A stretch of 64,000 nt of DNA, taken from positions 372,001-436,000 of the forward strand of contig JADKIA010000008.1 in assembly GCA_016721465.1 (NCBI GenBank), read 5' to 3'. The notes beneath the pieces were generated by a model that searched no databases, was not told the origin of the DNA, and saw nothing but the letters and a program-made list of their open reading frames with translations. This document shows, piece by piece, positions 48,548 through 58,093 of the stretch. Both the position numbers and the translations under genes were made by a program. The stretch is from Ideonella sp. GTDB taxonomy: Bacteria > Pseudomonadota > Gammaproteobacteria > Burkholderiales > Burkholderiaceae_C. The first letter of the stretch is position 1; each line of letters begins with the position of its first letter.

Positions 48548-49788
48548 GTGCGGGTTCCGTGGGGGCCACCTTGCGCGGGCAGGGCTGCCAGCACTTCGGC
48601 GGTGTGCTGGCCCAGCGTGGGTGCCGCGTGCCGGATGCTGCCCGGCGTGGCGCTGAGCTTGGGGCAGATGCCGGGCACGTCCAGGCCCAGGCCGGAGGCG
48701 GTGGTGATGCGCAGGGTCATGTCGCGCGCCCGGTAGTGCGGGTCTTCGGCGATGTCCTGCACGGTGTAGATGCGACCCACCGGCACGCTGGCGGACTGCA
48801 GCGTGGCCACCACCTCGGCCACCGGGCGTTGCACGGTCCAGGCGGTGATGGCGGCGTCCAGCTCATCGACGCGCGCGGCGCGCAACGCGTTGTCGGCCAG
48901 GCCCGGGTCCTGGGCGAGATCGTCGCGGCCGATGGCCTGCATCAAGCGCTTGAAGATCGAATCGCCATTGCCGCCGATCACCACCTGCCCGTCGGCGCAG
49001 CGGTAGGCATTGCTGGGCGCGATGCCGGGCAGGGCCGAACCGGCGGGCTGGCGCACGGCGCCGAAGGCGCTGTACTCGGGCAACAGGCTTTCCATGCAAT
49101 TGAACACCGCCTCGTACAGCGCCACGTCCACCACCTGGCCGCGTCCTTTGGGCGCTGCCGGGCCGATGCTTTGCTGTCGCGCCTGCAGGGCCAGCAGCAC
49201 GCCGATCACGCCGTGCAGCGCCGCCAGCGTGTCGCCCAGGCTGACGCCGGCGCGCACCGGCACGCGGCCGGGTTCGCCCATCAGGTGGCGCATGCCGCCC
49301 ATGGCCTCGGCCACCACGGCAAAGCCGGGCAGATCGCGGTAGGGGCCGGTCTGGCCATAGCCGCTGATGCGCAGCATGATCAGGCCCGGGTTGTCGGCGG
49401 CCAGCGTGTCCGGGCCCAGCCCCCACTTTTCCATGGTGCCGGGCTTGAAGTTCTCGATCAGCACGTCGGCCTCCCTGGCCAGCCGACGCACGTCGGCGCG
49501 ACCCGCGTCGGTGCGCAAATCGAGCACCACGCTGCGCTTGTTGCGGCTCTGCACCTGCCACCACACGCTCGTGCCATCGTGCAGCAGGCGCCATTTGCGC
49601 AGCGGGTCGCCACCTTCAGACGATGCGGTGCCTGGCGGCTCGACCTTGACCACATCGGCACCGAAGTCGGCCAGGGTCTTGCCGGCAAAGGGCCCGGCGA
49701 TGAGCTGGCCGAGCTCGAGCACTTTGAGGCCGGCCAGGGGTCCGCTGGACGGGTGCGATGCAAGAGTGGGTGCGGTGGTGTCGGTCAT
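48544..49788 (-). CDS. Family III CoA-transferase (CaiB/BaiF)
   Basis: 414 aa, ATG 49788. Family blocks: LAGLKVLELGQLIAGPFAGKTLADFGADVVKVEPP near residue 20 in continuous positions, RNKRSVVLDLRT, DVLIENFKPG, GYGQTGPYRD, and the catalytic Asp in GRGQVVDVALYEA near 225. Such enzymes move CoA between carboxylic acids; the acids cannot be assigned. It overlaps a hypothetical gene at its 3' end and is divergent from the Old Yellow Enzyme gene. Confidence 0.92.
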   Translation of the reverse strand: MTDTTAPTLASHPSSGPLAGLKVLELGQLIAGPFAGKTLADFGADVVKVEPPGTASSEGGDPLRKWRLLHDGTSVWWQVQSRNKRSVVLDLRTDAGRADVRRLAREADVLIENFKPGTMEKWGLGPDTLAADNPGLIMLRISGYGQTGPYRDLPGFAVVAEAMGGMRHLMGEPGRVPVRAGVSLGDTLAALHGVIGVLLALQARQQSIGPAAPKGRGQVVDVALYEAVFNCMESLLPEYSAFGAVRQPAGSALPGIAPSNAYRCADGQVVIGGNGDSIFKRLMQAIGRDDLAQDPGLADNALRAARVDELDAAITAWTVQRPVAEVVATLQSASVPVGRIYTVQDIAEDPHYRARDMTLRITTASGLGLDVPGICPKLSATPGSIRHAAPTLGQHTAEVLAALPAQGGPHGTRT

Positions 49789-49872
49789 GGCCGCAGCAAT
49801 GTAGCGCGTCGCACGGGCGCCGGGCACCGAGGTGACAGCGCCGGTCCCGGGTGCACAGGTAAGCTCGACGCC

Positions 49873-50967
49873 ATGAGCACTCTGTTCGATCCCATCCAAG
49901 TCGGCGACATCGCCCTGGCCAACCGCATCGTCATGGCGCCACTCACGCGCAACCGCGCACCGGGCGCGCTGCCCAATGCGCTGATGGTGGAGTACTACCG
50001 CCAGCGCGCCAGCGCCGGCCTGATCGTCACCGAGGCCAGCCAGGTCTGCCCGCAGGGCCAGGGCTACCTCGACACCCCAGGCATTCATTCACCCGAGCAG
50101 GTGGCCGGCTGGCGCCAGGTCACCGACGCCGTCCACGCGGCCGGCGGCCGCATCGTCATCCAGCTGTGGCACGTGGGGCGCATCTCGCACACCAGCCTGC
50201 AACCCGGTGGCGCGGCGCCGGTGTCGTCCACCGCGCGCGCTGCCAATGGCAAGACCTTCACCACCGAGGGCTTCGTCCCCACGTCCACCCCGCGCGCCCT
50301 GCGCACCGACGAGCTGCCCGCGGTGGTGGCCGCCTACCGGCAAGCCGCCCGCAACGCCATCGACGCCGGCTTCGACGGCGTGGAAGTGCATGGCGCCAAC
50401 GGTTACCTGCTCGAGCAGTTCCTGCGCGACAGCATCAACGACCGCAGCGATGCGTATGGCGGTTCGATCGAGAACCGTGCGCGCCTGCTGCTGGAGGTGA
50501 TGGCGGCCGTCACGGCCGAGATCGGCGGTGGCCGCACGGGGTTGCGCCTGTCGCCCATCACGCCCGTTAACGACGCGGCGCAGGACAGCCATCCCGCGGC
50601 ACTCTACGGCCATGTGGTGCGCGCCCTGGCACCGTTGAACCTGGCCTTCCTGCACGTGATCGAGGGCCAGACCGGCGGCGCGCGCGACTTGACCGACCAG
50701 GGCGTGCCCGCGTTCGACTACGCGGCACTGCACCGCGAGTTCAAGGGCGCCTGGATGGTGAACAACGCCTACACGCGAGCGATGGCGCTGGAGGCGGTGG
50801 CCAGCGGCGCGGCCGATCTGGTGGCTTTTGGCCGGCCCTTCATCGGCAACCCGGACCTGGTGCGGCGCCTGCGCGACGACGCGCCCTGGGCCAAGCTCGA
50901 TGCGTCCCGCTTGTATGGCGGCGGTGCCGCTGGCTACACCGACTACGCCACGCTGCCGCCGGCGTGA
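49873..50967 (+). CDS. NADH:flavin oxidoreductase, Old Yellow Enzyme (NemA-like)
   Basis: 364 aa, ATG 49873. FMN-binding barrel with NRIVMAPLTRNRA near residue 18, VIQLWHVGRISH near 97, the substrate pair His-Asn in EVHGANGYLLEQF near 180, DAYGGSIENRARL, and the C-terminal VAFGRPFIGNPDL. Old Yellow Enzymes reduce activated C=C bonds such as nitroesters or maleimides; NemA-type enzymes handle electrophilic stress. Divergent from the CoA-transferase. Confidence 0.93.
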   Translation: MSTLFDPIQVGDIALANRIVMAPLTRNRAPGALPNALMVEYYRQRASAGLIVTEASQVCPQGQGYLDTPGIHSPEQVAGWRQVTDAVHAAGGRIVIQLWHVGRISHTSLQPGGAAPVSSTARAANGKTFTTEGFVPTSTPRALRTDELPAVVAAYRQAARNAIDAGFDGVEVHGANGYLLEQFLRDSINDRSDAYGGSIENRARLLLEVMAAVTAEIGGGRTGLRLSPITPVNDAAQDSHPAALYGHVVRALAPLNLAFLHVIEGQTGGARDLTDQGVPAFDYAALHREFKGAWMVNNAYTRAMALEAVASGAADLVAFGRPFIGNPDLVRRLRDDAPWAKLDASRLYGGGAAGYTDYATLPPA

Positions 50968-51015
50968 GGCCACCGCTGTAGCTCAAGACCCCGATCGCTT
51001 GCCGCGACCGGGCGA

Positions 51016-51600
51016 TCACTGCCGGCCCATGCGGGCCAGGAACAGCTCGCGCAGGTTCACCTCGCGCGGGCCGGGCAGCAGCTCCGCCGTGTCGCCGGGG
51101 CCGATGCTGCCGGGCTCGACCACGGCCAGGTAACTGCCGCAATAGCCCGATTGCGCCATCAGCTTCGATGCTTGCGTGAAGCCCATGGCCGCATTGAACT
51201 TGAAGCAGGGCCGGCGTGGCTCGCTCACCGCGAGCACGCAGTCGGCAAAGCGCAGCCGGTCGCCGATCCACAGCCCGGACTCCAGGGCGCCGTCCAACGT
51301 GAGGTTCTCGCCCAGCGCGCCCGGCGGCAAGGTCTCGCCGAATGAGGCGACCCGAGCCTGCGCGCGCACCGTCTGCCAGAACGCGTAGTGCGCCGCCGGG
51401 TAGGCGTAGATGGCCTTGGACAGGCCGCCATGCACGGTCTGATCCGCCTGCTCGTCGCCCGCCAACCCCAGCAAGGTCACCGCCACCCGACCCGTCTGAG
51501 CGCGCTTGTGGATCGCCGTGAGCACCGGCCGGCCCTGGATGATCACCTGCTGGGCCAGGGCGGTGCTGACGCTGAGCACGCGAATGGGTGGCGCTGTCAT
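51016..51600 (-). CDS. MOSC-domain protein (YiiM-like)
   Basis: 194 aa. MOSC domains bind sulfur and molybdenum-cofactor-type groups. Family features: VTLLGLAGDEQADQTVHGG near residue 40, HYAFW, FGENLTLDG-type block read as GALGENLTLDG near 95, LAVSEPRRPCFKF with the conserved Cys near 125, and GSYLAVVEPGSIGPGDTAEL. YiiM reduces N-hydroxylated compounds such as 6-N-hydroxylaminopurine; whether this one does is inferred from family. Confidence 0.88.
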   Translation of the reverse strand: MTAPPIRVLSVSTALAQQVIIQGRPVLTAIHKRAQTGRVAVTLLGLAGDEQADQTVHGGLSKAIYAYPAAHYAFWQTVRAQARVASFGETLPPGALGENLTLDGALESGLWIGDRLRFADCVLAVSEPRRPCFKFNAAMGFTQASKLMAQSGYCGSYLAVVEPGSIGPGDTAELLPGPREVNLRELFLARMGRQ

Positions 51601-51624
51601 GCGTTCGTTGTCCTCGTCGGCGGG

Positions 51625-52650
51625 TCACTCGAAAGGGTAGTGCACGCCGATGGCGCGTCGCAGCGCGTCCAGGCTGGCCACAATCGCCAGCGTCTCGGCG
51701 TGCGGCATGGTCGGGCTCTCGATCAGCCCGGCGCGCACGCAGTGCATGGTCTCCTCGATTTCGCCCTCGAAGCCGTTGATGCGCAATGGCGCATGTGCCT
51801 GCTCGGGCGGCAGGCCCGGCGGGTACAGCCCGGCCTCGGTGGCCTCCCAGAAGTTGCCACGCAGTTCGATGTGGCCGCGCTCGCCAGAGATGTGCAGCGC
51901 ATTGTCCGCATGGCCGTCCACAGCGCAGACGAACTGCGCAACGGCTCCGCCGTGAAACACCAAGGTGGCCGCCACGCGCTGGTCCACCCCGGTGGGGGCC
52001 AGCACGGCCTGCGCGCCAAGGTGCTCCACTGGCGGGCAGGCGCCCAGCTGGCTTTCCAGCACGCAGCGCGTCATGGCCACGTTGTAGATGCCGATGTCCA
52101 GCAAGGTGCCGCCGGCCAGGGCCGGGTCAAACAGGCGGCTGTGCGGATCGAACGGCGCGGTGAAACAGAAGCTCGACTGGATGGACTGCACCGCGCCAAT
52201 GGCGCCGCTGGCGAGCCAGCGGCGTACCGTGCCGTAAACAGGCAGGAACCGGGTCCACAGGGCCTCCATCAGGAACACATCCCGATCGCGTGACAGCGCC
52301 ACCAGTGCCTGGGCCTGGGGCAGGTGCGTGACCAGGGGCTTCTCGCACAACACGGCCTTGCCGGCCTCCAGGCAGCGGCGGATGCCCTCGGCGTGGCTGG
52401 CGTGCGGCGTGGCGATGTAGACCGCATCGATGCGGTCATCGGCCAGCATCACCGACAGGTCCCTGGCCACCACCGGCGCGGGCTTGCCCTCGCATGACCA
52501 CTGTCGCGCAAACGCGGCGGCGCGCAGCGGGTCTCGGCCACAGACGCTGTGCAGGCGGGTGCCCGGCAGGCGCTGTACCGCGTCTGCAAACCGGTGGGCG
52601 ATGCTGCCCGGGCCGATGAGGGCCCAGGCGAAGTCCGGCGCGCGCTGCAT
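51625..52650 (-). CDS. Gfo/Idh/MocA-family oxidoreductase
   Basis: 341 aa. N-terminal Rossmann fold (AWALIGPGSIAHRFADAV), then the diagnostic AVYIATPHASHAEGIRRCLEAGKAVLCEKPL near residue 75 in continuous positions, with the catalytic EKP Lys. The C-terminal domain has GGTLLDIGIYNVAM near 180. These enzymes reduce or oxidise sugars, inositols or diols with NAD(P). The substrate is unknown. It sits 12 bases downstream of the DUF2889 gene on the same strand. Confidence 0.9.
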   Translation of the reverse strand: MQRAPDFAWALIGPGSIAHRFADAVQRLPGTRLHSVCGRDPLRAAAFARQWSCEGKPAPVVARDLSVMLADDRIDAVYIATPHASHAEGIRRCLEAGKAVLCEKPLVTHLPQAQALVALSRDRDVFLMEALWTRFLPVYGTVRRWLASGAIGAVQSIQSSFCFTAPFDPHSRLFDPALAGGTLLDIGIYNVAMTRCVLESQLGACPPVEHLGAQAVLAPTGVDQRVAATLVFHGGAVAQFVCAVDGHADNALHISGERGHIELRGNFWEATEAGLYPPGLPPEQAHAPLRINGFEGEIEETMHCVRAGLIESPTMPHAETLAIVASLDALRRAIGVHYPFE

Positions 52651-52662
52651 GGGCTCGTGCCG

Positions 52663-53211
52663 TCAGCCGCCCTGGACCTCGGCCTTGAACCAGCGCGGGA
52701 AGTATTTCGCCACCTGCGGCCCGGACGACTTCAGCGCGTGGCAGCCGTCGATGCTGAAGGGTTTCTGCTCGGGGTCTTGCGTCATTTCGGTCCACAGCGC
52801 CTGCAAGGCGGCGCTGCCCATCGCCCCGGCCAGCTCGTTCATGTGCGTGCAGCCCGCCGTGCGGCCAAACAGGCGGCGCACCGCATCGCGGTAGCCGCGC
52901 GCGATCTGCACACCCACGAGTTGGCCGTAGTCCGGCGCGATGGTGCCACAGGCCTCGCCGTAGGGCCCGGCGTCGGTGACGGCCAAGGCGGCCACGATGG
53001 TCGCGGTGCGGTCCACCGTCAGGCGCAACCACATCGCATGCATGGGTTCGCCGGCGGGCAAGACCCGGTCGGCCGCCGGAACCGGCTCTGGCCAGGCGTC
53101 GGTGAGGTGGCCTTCGATGTCCCACATCCCGTCGCTGCGGGCGTAGGCGCGGACGACGATCGAACGCTGGTGCGAGGCTTGGCGGGCGCAGTCGGGCGGG
53201 GGCAGGGGCAT
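52663..53211 (-). CDS. DUF2889 domain protein
   Basis: 182 aa. ATG 53211 gives MPLPPPDCARQASHQRSI; a longer frame upstream is possible but adds a low-complexity tail. DUF2889 marks: IVVRAYARSDGMWDIEGHLTDA near residue 18, HAMWLRLTVD near 55, and CTHMNELAGAMGSAALQAL near 115. DUF2889 occurs near steroid or aromatic catabolism genes in some genomes, but its function is unknown. Confidence 0.85.
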   Translation of the reverse strand: MPLPPPDCARQASHQRSIVVRAYARSDGMWDIEGHLTDAWPEPVPAADRVLPAGEPMHAMWLRLTVDRTATIVAALAVTDAGPYGEACGTIAPDYGQLVGVQIARGYRDAVRRLFGRTAGCTHMNELAGAMGSAALQALWTEMTQDPEQKPFSIDGCHALKSSGPQVAKYFPRWFKAEVQGG

Positions 53212-53621
53212 GGGGCGCGAAGAGGGGTGGAATCGGGCAGAAAGCCTTGGATCCGCGCTGGGCGGCACGGGCCTCGGCGCGACTGCCGATTGAACCATTT
53301 CCAGGGGCTCGGGCGCCTGAGCCCAGGTCTTCCGCTGCGCCACATCAAAGATCGGCCAGACAGCGCATCAAGTTATACCGATTACGCATGACCCCCTGGA
53401 CCGCGGTGGTTACCTCGCCATTACACTCAAATGACAATTCCGCCACTGCTGCGCCGGCTACCCCGAGCGCGCGTCGCACGGTAACCCGCCGAAACCACAC
53501 CACAGACTCGCGGCCCACCTCACCGAGGACCTTGCCCCGATGCGGCATTGGGCCAGTCTCGCCAGCAAGGCGGAATTGGCCCAATCCTGTTTTCTGCATC
53601 CTTGTCGATTGGAGTTGTGAG
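53212..53621. other. Intergenic stretch upstream of pckG
   Basis: 410 bases between the DUF2889 start and the pckG ATG. The right half is more AT-rich than the surroundings (for example around 53366-53450), as expected for promoter and leader of pckG. No convincing gene is present. No hexamer pair is strong enough to annotate. Confidence 0.5.
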
Positions 53622-55499
53622 ATGAACCAGCCCGTGATGGAAGGCCTGCGCCTGAACGTTCCCGCTTACGTGAAGCACCCTCGGCTCGTGGCCTGGGTGG
53701 CCGAAATGGCCGCCCTGACCGGCGCTGCCAACGTCGTCTGGTGCGACGGCTCGCAGGCCGAGTACGACCGCCTGTGCGCCGAGCTCGTGGCCGCCGGCAC
53801 CTTCAAGAAGCTCAACCCCGAGCTTCGCCCCAACAGCTACCTGGCCTGCAGTGACCCGAGCGATGTGGCGCGCGTGGAAGACCGCACCTACATCTGCTGC
53901 GAGCACGCGGAAGATGCCGGCCCCACCAACAACTGGATGGCACCGGCCGAAATGCGCGAGCTGCTGCAGACCGGGCCGAAGGCGCTGTTCAAGGGCTGCA
54001 TGCGCGGCCGCACCATGTACGTGGTGCCGTTCTCGATGGGCCCGCTGGGCTCGCACATTGCGCATGTCGGCGTGGAGCTTTCCGACTCGGCCTACGTGGC
54101 CGTGAACATGCGCATCATGACCCGCATGGGCAAGGCCGTGTTCGAGGTGCTGGGCGAGGACGGTGCCTTCGTGCCCTGCATGCACACCGTGGGCGCGCCG
54201 CTGCAGCCGGGGCAGAAGAGCGCCACCTGGCCCTGCAACACCACCAAGTACATCGTCCACTACCCCGAAACGCGCGAGATCTGGAGTTACGGCTCGGGCT
54301 ACGGCGGCAACGCGTTGCTGGGCAAGAAGTGCTTTGCGCTGCGCATTGCCAGCACCATGGGCCGCGACCAGGGTTGGCTGGCCGAGCACATGCTGATCCT
54401 GGGCGTCACCTCGCCGGCGGGCAAGAAATACCACGTCGCCGCCGCCTTCCCCAGCGCCTGCGGCAAGACCAATTTCGCCATGCTGGTGCCGCCCAAGAGC
54501 TTCGATGGGTGGAAGGTCACCACCGTCGGCGACGACATCGCCTGGATCAAGCCCGGCGCCGATGGCCGCCTGCATGCAATCAACCCCGAGTCGGGCTACT
54601 TCGGCGTGGCCCCGGGCACCAACTACAAGACGAATCCCAACTGCATGGATTCGCTCAAGCGCGACGTGATCTTCACCAACGTGGCCCTCACCGACGACGG
54701 CGACGTGTGGTGGGAAGGCATCGACGGCGAAGCGCCTGCCCACCTGACCGATTGGCAGGGCAAGGACTGGACACCCCAACTGGCCAAGGAAACCGGTGCC
54801 AAGGCCGCGCACCCCAACGCGCGCTTCACCGTGGCCGCCACCAACAACCCGGTGCTCGACCCGCAGTGGGATTCGCCCACCGGCTACCCGATCGACGCCT
54901 TCATCTTCGGCGGCCGCCGCTCCACCACGGTGCCGCTGGTGACCGAGGCACGCAGCTGGGCCGAGGGCGTCTACATGGCTGCCACCATGGGCTCCGAGAC
55001 CACCGCCGCCGCCGCGGGCCAGCAGGGCGTGGTGCGGCGTGACCCGTTTGCCATGCTGCCCTTCATGGGCTACCACATGGGCGACCACTTCGCCCACTGG
55101 CTGAAGATGGGCGAGCAGCTCAGCGCCGGCCCGGGCGCAGCCAAGCTGCCGCGCATCTACTGCGTCAACTGGTTCCGCAAGGGCGCCGACGGCAAGTTCG
55201 TCTGGCCGGGCTACGGCGACAACATGCGCGTGCTGCGCTGGATGCTCGAACGCGTGGACGGCACGGCCAGCGGCGAAGAGAACATCTTTGGCCTGAGCCC
55301 GCGGTACGACGACCTGAACTGGACCGGGCTGGATTTCAGCCGCGAGCAGTACCGCTCGGTGATCTCGATCGATCGCGCCGCCTGGGCGCAGGAGATGACG
55401 CTGCACGGTGAGTTGTTCCAGCAGCTGGCCAAGCGGCTGCCGGCGCAACTGCTGGCCACCAAGGCGCAGATCGAAGCTCGACTCGCACTGGCGGCCTGA
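53622..55499 (+). CDS. pckG: Phosphoenolpyruvate carboxykinase (GTP)
   Basis: 625 aa, ATG 53622 with GGAG seven bases upstream. Converts oxaloacetate plus GTP to PEP for gluconeogenesis. GTP-type markers: the phosphate loop FPSACGKTNFAML near residue 285 with the reactive Cys, GDDIAWI near 305, NPESGYFGVAPGTNYKTNP, FIFGGRRSTTVPLV and MLPFMGYHMGDHFAHWL. It stands alone between regulatory stretches. Confidence 0.97.
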   Translation: MNQPVMEGLRLNVPAYVKHPRLVAWVAEMAALTGAANVVWCDGSQAEYDRLCAELVAAGTFKKLNPELRPNSYLACSDPSDVARVEDRTYICCEHAEDAGPTNNWMAPAEMRELLQTGPKALFKGCMRGRTMYVVPFSMGPLGSHIAHVGVELSDSAYVAVNMRIMTRMGKAVFEVLGEDGAFVPCMHTVGAPLQPGQKSATWPCNTTKYIVHYPETREIWSYGSGYGGNALLGKKCFALRIASTMGRDQGWLAEHMLILGVTSPAGKKYHVAAAFPSACGKTNFAMLVPPKSFDGWKVTTVGDDIAWIKPGADGRLHAINPESGYFGVAPGTNYKTNPNCMDSLKRDVIFTNVALTDDGDVWWEGIDGEAPAHLTDWQGKDWTPQLAKETGAKAAHPNARFTVAATNNPVLDPQWDSPTGYPIDAFIFGGRRSTTVPLVTEARSWAEGVYMAATMGSETTAAAAGQQGVVRRDPFAMLPFMGYHMGDHFAHWLKMGEQLSAGPGAAKLPRIYCVNWFRKGADGKFVWPGYGDNMRVLRWMLERVDGTASGEENIFGLSPRYDDLNWTGLDFSREQYRSVISIDRAAWAQEMTLHGELFQQLAKRLPAQLLATKAQIEARLALAA

Positions 55500-55627
55500 G
55501 CGCCAGAACCGATCTCTTGTTTGACCGGGGTGGCCATCAAGAAAAGTTCAAGCTGTTCCCTAATGGGGTCACTGCTGAACGCGGGTCCGCGTCTACCCGT
55601 GATAGCTCATACCGCGCGCCAAGTAAT

Positions 55628-55644
55628 TGTCGAGAAACCTGACA
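55628..55644. promoter_or_regulatory. Upstream activator-like motif shared with a second PEP-CTERM gene
   Basis: TGTCGAGAAACCTGACA at 55628-55644 matches TGTCGGGAAACTTGACG at 61440-61456 at 14 of 17 positions. It lies about 70 bases before a sigma-54 promoter in both places. A related second half-site follows at 55647-55662. It is a probable binding site for a sigma-54 activator, inferred. Confidence 0.65.
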
Positions 55645-55707
55645 CTTGTCGACGAAAAGTGAAGCCATTCGCAGGCAAGTGATTGATCAAGAATAAATTT
55701 TTGCGCC

Positions 55708-55723
55708 TGGTGTGAATATTGCT
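55708..55723 (+). promoter_or_regulatory. Sigma-54 (-24/-12) promoter of the PEP-CTERM metalloprotease gene
   Basis: TGGTGTGAATATTGCT fits the TGGYRYR-N4-TTGCW consensus at every defined position, with GG and GC separated by 10 bases. The start codon is 42 bases downstream of the -12 end. Confidence 0.78.
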
Positions 55724-55764
55724 CGGCTTTGCCCCAACTTCAACTTTCTCAGGCGGAAACGAAC

Positions 55765-56733
55765 ATGACCTTCAACCAGCTCACTTCGTTGGGCAGCGCA
55801 GCCAAGCGTGTGACGGCCCTTGTTGGCCTTGTCGCGTCATCCGTGAGTTTCTCGGCGCATGCGGGTTTGGTGATCTCTGCCAGCTATGATGCAAACTCGA
55901 CTTTCACTGCAGCCGAGAAGGCATCCATTGATGCTGCCATCAATGTGATCGAGTCATCGTTCAGCGATCCGTACACCATCAAGATCAAGTTCACCAACCT
56001 AGCGACAGGTTTGGGCGGGAGCAGCACTTGGATCACATCCCAGGCATACAGCACCGTACACACCAAAATGACCTCAGATGCAACGACCGCCAGCGATACC
56101 TCGGCGCTCGGTACGCTGGGTAGTACGGATTCCTTCTTCAGGAGCATTATTCTGTCTACTGCACAGTGTCGAGTGCTCGGCATGGGTTGTGGTCAGGGCG
56201 GCGATGGCTTTGACGGGACGATCAACATCAACACAACCTTGACCGACGCTGATCGCTCTGATGGGATCGGAGCGGGCAAATACGACATGATGTCGGTCGT
56301 GCTCCACGAGATTGACGAGGTCATGGGAAGCGGGTCTTGGATAGGTCAGAGCACCAACCCTGCTGAGGGTCGAGTGCAGGATTTGTTCCGGTACACCGCT
56401 GGCGGCGCTCGCACGTTCACCGCCGCGGGCGATGATGCCTACCTGTCCATCGATGGCGGTGTCACTGATCTGGCCCGCTTCAACCAGTTGGCCAGCGGGG
56501 ACTATGGTGATTTCTACAGCTGCGGCCCAGGGGCCACGCCTGCGGTGCTGGTTCAGAACGCCTGTGGCAGCCCTGGGGTGCTTGTTGACTACAGCAATGT
56601 TGAGCTGACGATGATGGACGTGCTGGGCTATGACCGCATCGTCTCCGACACCTCGATTCCGGAACCAAGCAGTGCTCTGCTGCTGATTCCCGCGTTGGCT
56701 GCCCTTCGGCGCATGCGCCTCACCAAGGCATAA
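55765..56733 (+). CDS. PEP-CTERM metalloprotease (NF038122-like)
   Basis: 322 aa, ATG 55765. The signal peptide cleaves near SFSAHAG. The catalytic-type motif is HEIDEVMGSG with His181 and Glu182; the second His of a classical HExxH is replaced by Glu185, which I associate with the NF038122 PEP-CTERM protease family. The C-terminus is a PEP-CTERM sorting signal: PEP at 299-301, a hydrophobic segment and RRMRLTKA. The protein is likely exported and processed by an exosortase encoded outside the window. Its base composition is less GC-rich than its neighbours. Confidence 0.82.
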   Translation: MTFNQLTSLGSAAKRVTALVGLVASSVSFSAHAGLVISASYDANSTFTAAEKASIDAAINVIESSFSDPYTIKIKFTNLATGLGGSSTWITSQAYSTVHTKMTSDATTASDTSALGTLGSTDSFFRSIILSTAQCRVLGMGCGQGGDGFDGTININTTLTDADRSDGIGAGKYDMMSVVLHEIDEVMGSGSWIGQSTNPAEGRVQDLFRYTAGGARTFTAAGDDAYLSIDGGVTDLARFNQLASGDYGDFYSCGPGATPAVLVQNACGSPGVLVDYSNVELTMMDVLGYDRIVSDTSIPEPSSALLLIPALAALRRMRLTKA

Positions 56734-56791
56734 GCGGTTCCCCGAGCGATCCGACAGCAGGCTCGCAGGCTGTTGAGTAGACTGCGCCGCC

Positions 56792-57580
56792 ATGCGGTTG
56801 CAGTTGCTGTCAGACCTCCACCTCGAAACAGAAGCGTTCGTAGCGCAGCCCGCACCGGGGGCCGAGGTGTTGGTGCTGGCGGGCGACATCGATGCCACCT
56901 GGGCCCGCCTGGACCACTTCGCGCAGTGGCCCGTGCCGGTGCTGATGGTGGCGGGCAACCACGAGTTCGACGGGCGGGACCTGACCCAGGCTTGGCCGGA
57001 GCTGCGCGAACGCTGCCTCACGCTCAACATCCGCCTGCTCGAATGCGTACGCTTCATCTTCACCAGCGCTTCGGGCCGAAGGGTGCGTTTCGTGGGCACG
57101 GTGCGCTGGTCGGATTTCGATGGCCTGGGTGAGGTGCGCCGGGCCCATGCGATGCGCGCGGCCGGCTACTTTCTGCGCCTGATGCAATCCACCCGTGACG
57201 GCCAGGCGCTCGACGCCGAGCGCATGCGCGCCGAAAGCCTGGCGTGTCGGCAATGGCTCGAAGCCGAACTGCGCGTGCCGTCCCAAGGCCGATGGGACGA
57301 CACGGTGGTGATCACCCATTTCGCACCCAGCGTGCGCAGCGCCGATCCGCGCTACGGCAAGCAGCCGGGCACCGCCAGCTTCTGCAATGCCGACGACGAC
57401 CTCTTGCCACTGGCCGACCTGTGGCTGCACGGGCACCTGCATTGCCGACATGACTATGAGCTTGATCGACCGGGGCGCCGTCCAACCCGCGTGGTGTGCC
57501 AATCGATGGGGCTGATCGCCAAGGGCGAGGCCGAGGGCTTCGACCCGTTGCGCCTCATCGAGCTGCCGCGCGGCGCGTGA
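56792..57580 (+). CDS. Metallophosphoesterase
   Basis: 262 aa. Calcineurin-type metal ligands are all present: SDLHLE (8-11), AGDID near residue 31, GNHEF near 55, THFAPS near 175 and GHLHCRHD near 215. The start follows TTGAGTAG upstream without a clear ribosome site. The substrate is unknown; such small enzymes act on nucleotides, phosphodiesters or proteins. It stands between the PEP-CTERM protease and a UspA gene, with no obvious operon link. Confidence 0.88.
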   Translation: MRLQLLSDLHLETEAFVAQPAPGAEVLVLAGDIDATWARLDHFAQWPVPVLMVAGNHEFDGRDLTQAWPELRERCLTLNIRLLECVRFIFTSASGRRVRFVGTVRWSDFDGLGEVRRAHAMRAAGYFLRLMQSTRDGQALDAERMRAESLACRQWLEAELRVPSQGRWDDTVVITHFAPSVRSADPRYGKQPGTASFCNADDDLLPLADLWLHGHLHCRHDYELDRPGRRPTRVVCQSMGLIAKGEAEGFDPLRLIELPRGA

Positions 57581-57649
57581 CGTTGCTCAAGCATGGCTCC
57601 GCGGCCCGTGCCAAACTGAACCGACTCGCCAAACCCGGAGACCCAGACC

Positions 57650-58072
57650 ATGAAGATCCTTGTGCCCGTGGACGGAAGCTCGTTCACCAAACGCATGCTG
57701 GCCTACCTGGCCGCCCACGACGAATGGTTGGGTGACCACCAGCAATACACCCTGCTGCACGTGGCGCCGGCAGTGCCCTCGCGCGCGGCCGCCGTCATCG
57801 ACAAGTCGGTGCTGCGCGGCTACTACACCGACGAGTCCGAAAAGGTCTTCAAGCCCCTGCGCGCGTTCTTCGGCAAGCAGCGCATTCAGGCCAGCTTCGT
57901 CGCCAAGGTGGGCGTTGCTGCGGATGTGATTGCCGACATGGCGACCAAGGGCAAGTTCGATCTGGTGATGATGGGCTCGCACGGCCACGGCAGCCTGACC
58001 ACGCTGGTGATGGGCTCGGTGACCAACAAGGTGATGGCCAATTGCAGCACGCCGGTGCTGATCGTGCGCTGA
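57650..58072 (+). CDS. Universal stress protein (UspA family)
   Basis: 140 aa. Residues 1-10 (MKILVPVDGS) start the Rossmann-like fold. The ATP-binding pattern is GSHGHGSLTTLVMGSVTNKV near residue 110, with the following STPVLIVR strand. ATP-binding type UspA. Usp proteins help survival under stress; no partner is evident here. Confidence 0.92.
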   Translation: MKILVPVDGSSFTKRMLAYLAAHDEWLGDHQQYTLLHVAPAVPSRAAAVIDKSVLRGYYTDESEKVFKPLRAFFGKQRIQASFVAKVGVAADVIADMATKGKFDLVMMGSHGHGSLTTLVMGSVTNKVMANCSTPVLIVR

Positions 58073-58093
58073 GTCGTCTGCGCGCGCGGCGCC

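Noticed and set aside
56734..56780. Possible terminator after the PEP-CTERM protease gene
   Set aside because: Only short imperfect arms (ACAGC with GCTGT) and no T-tract.
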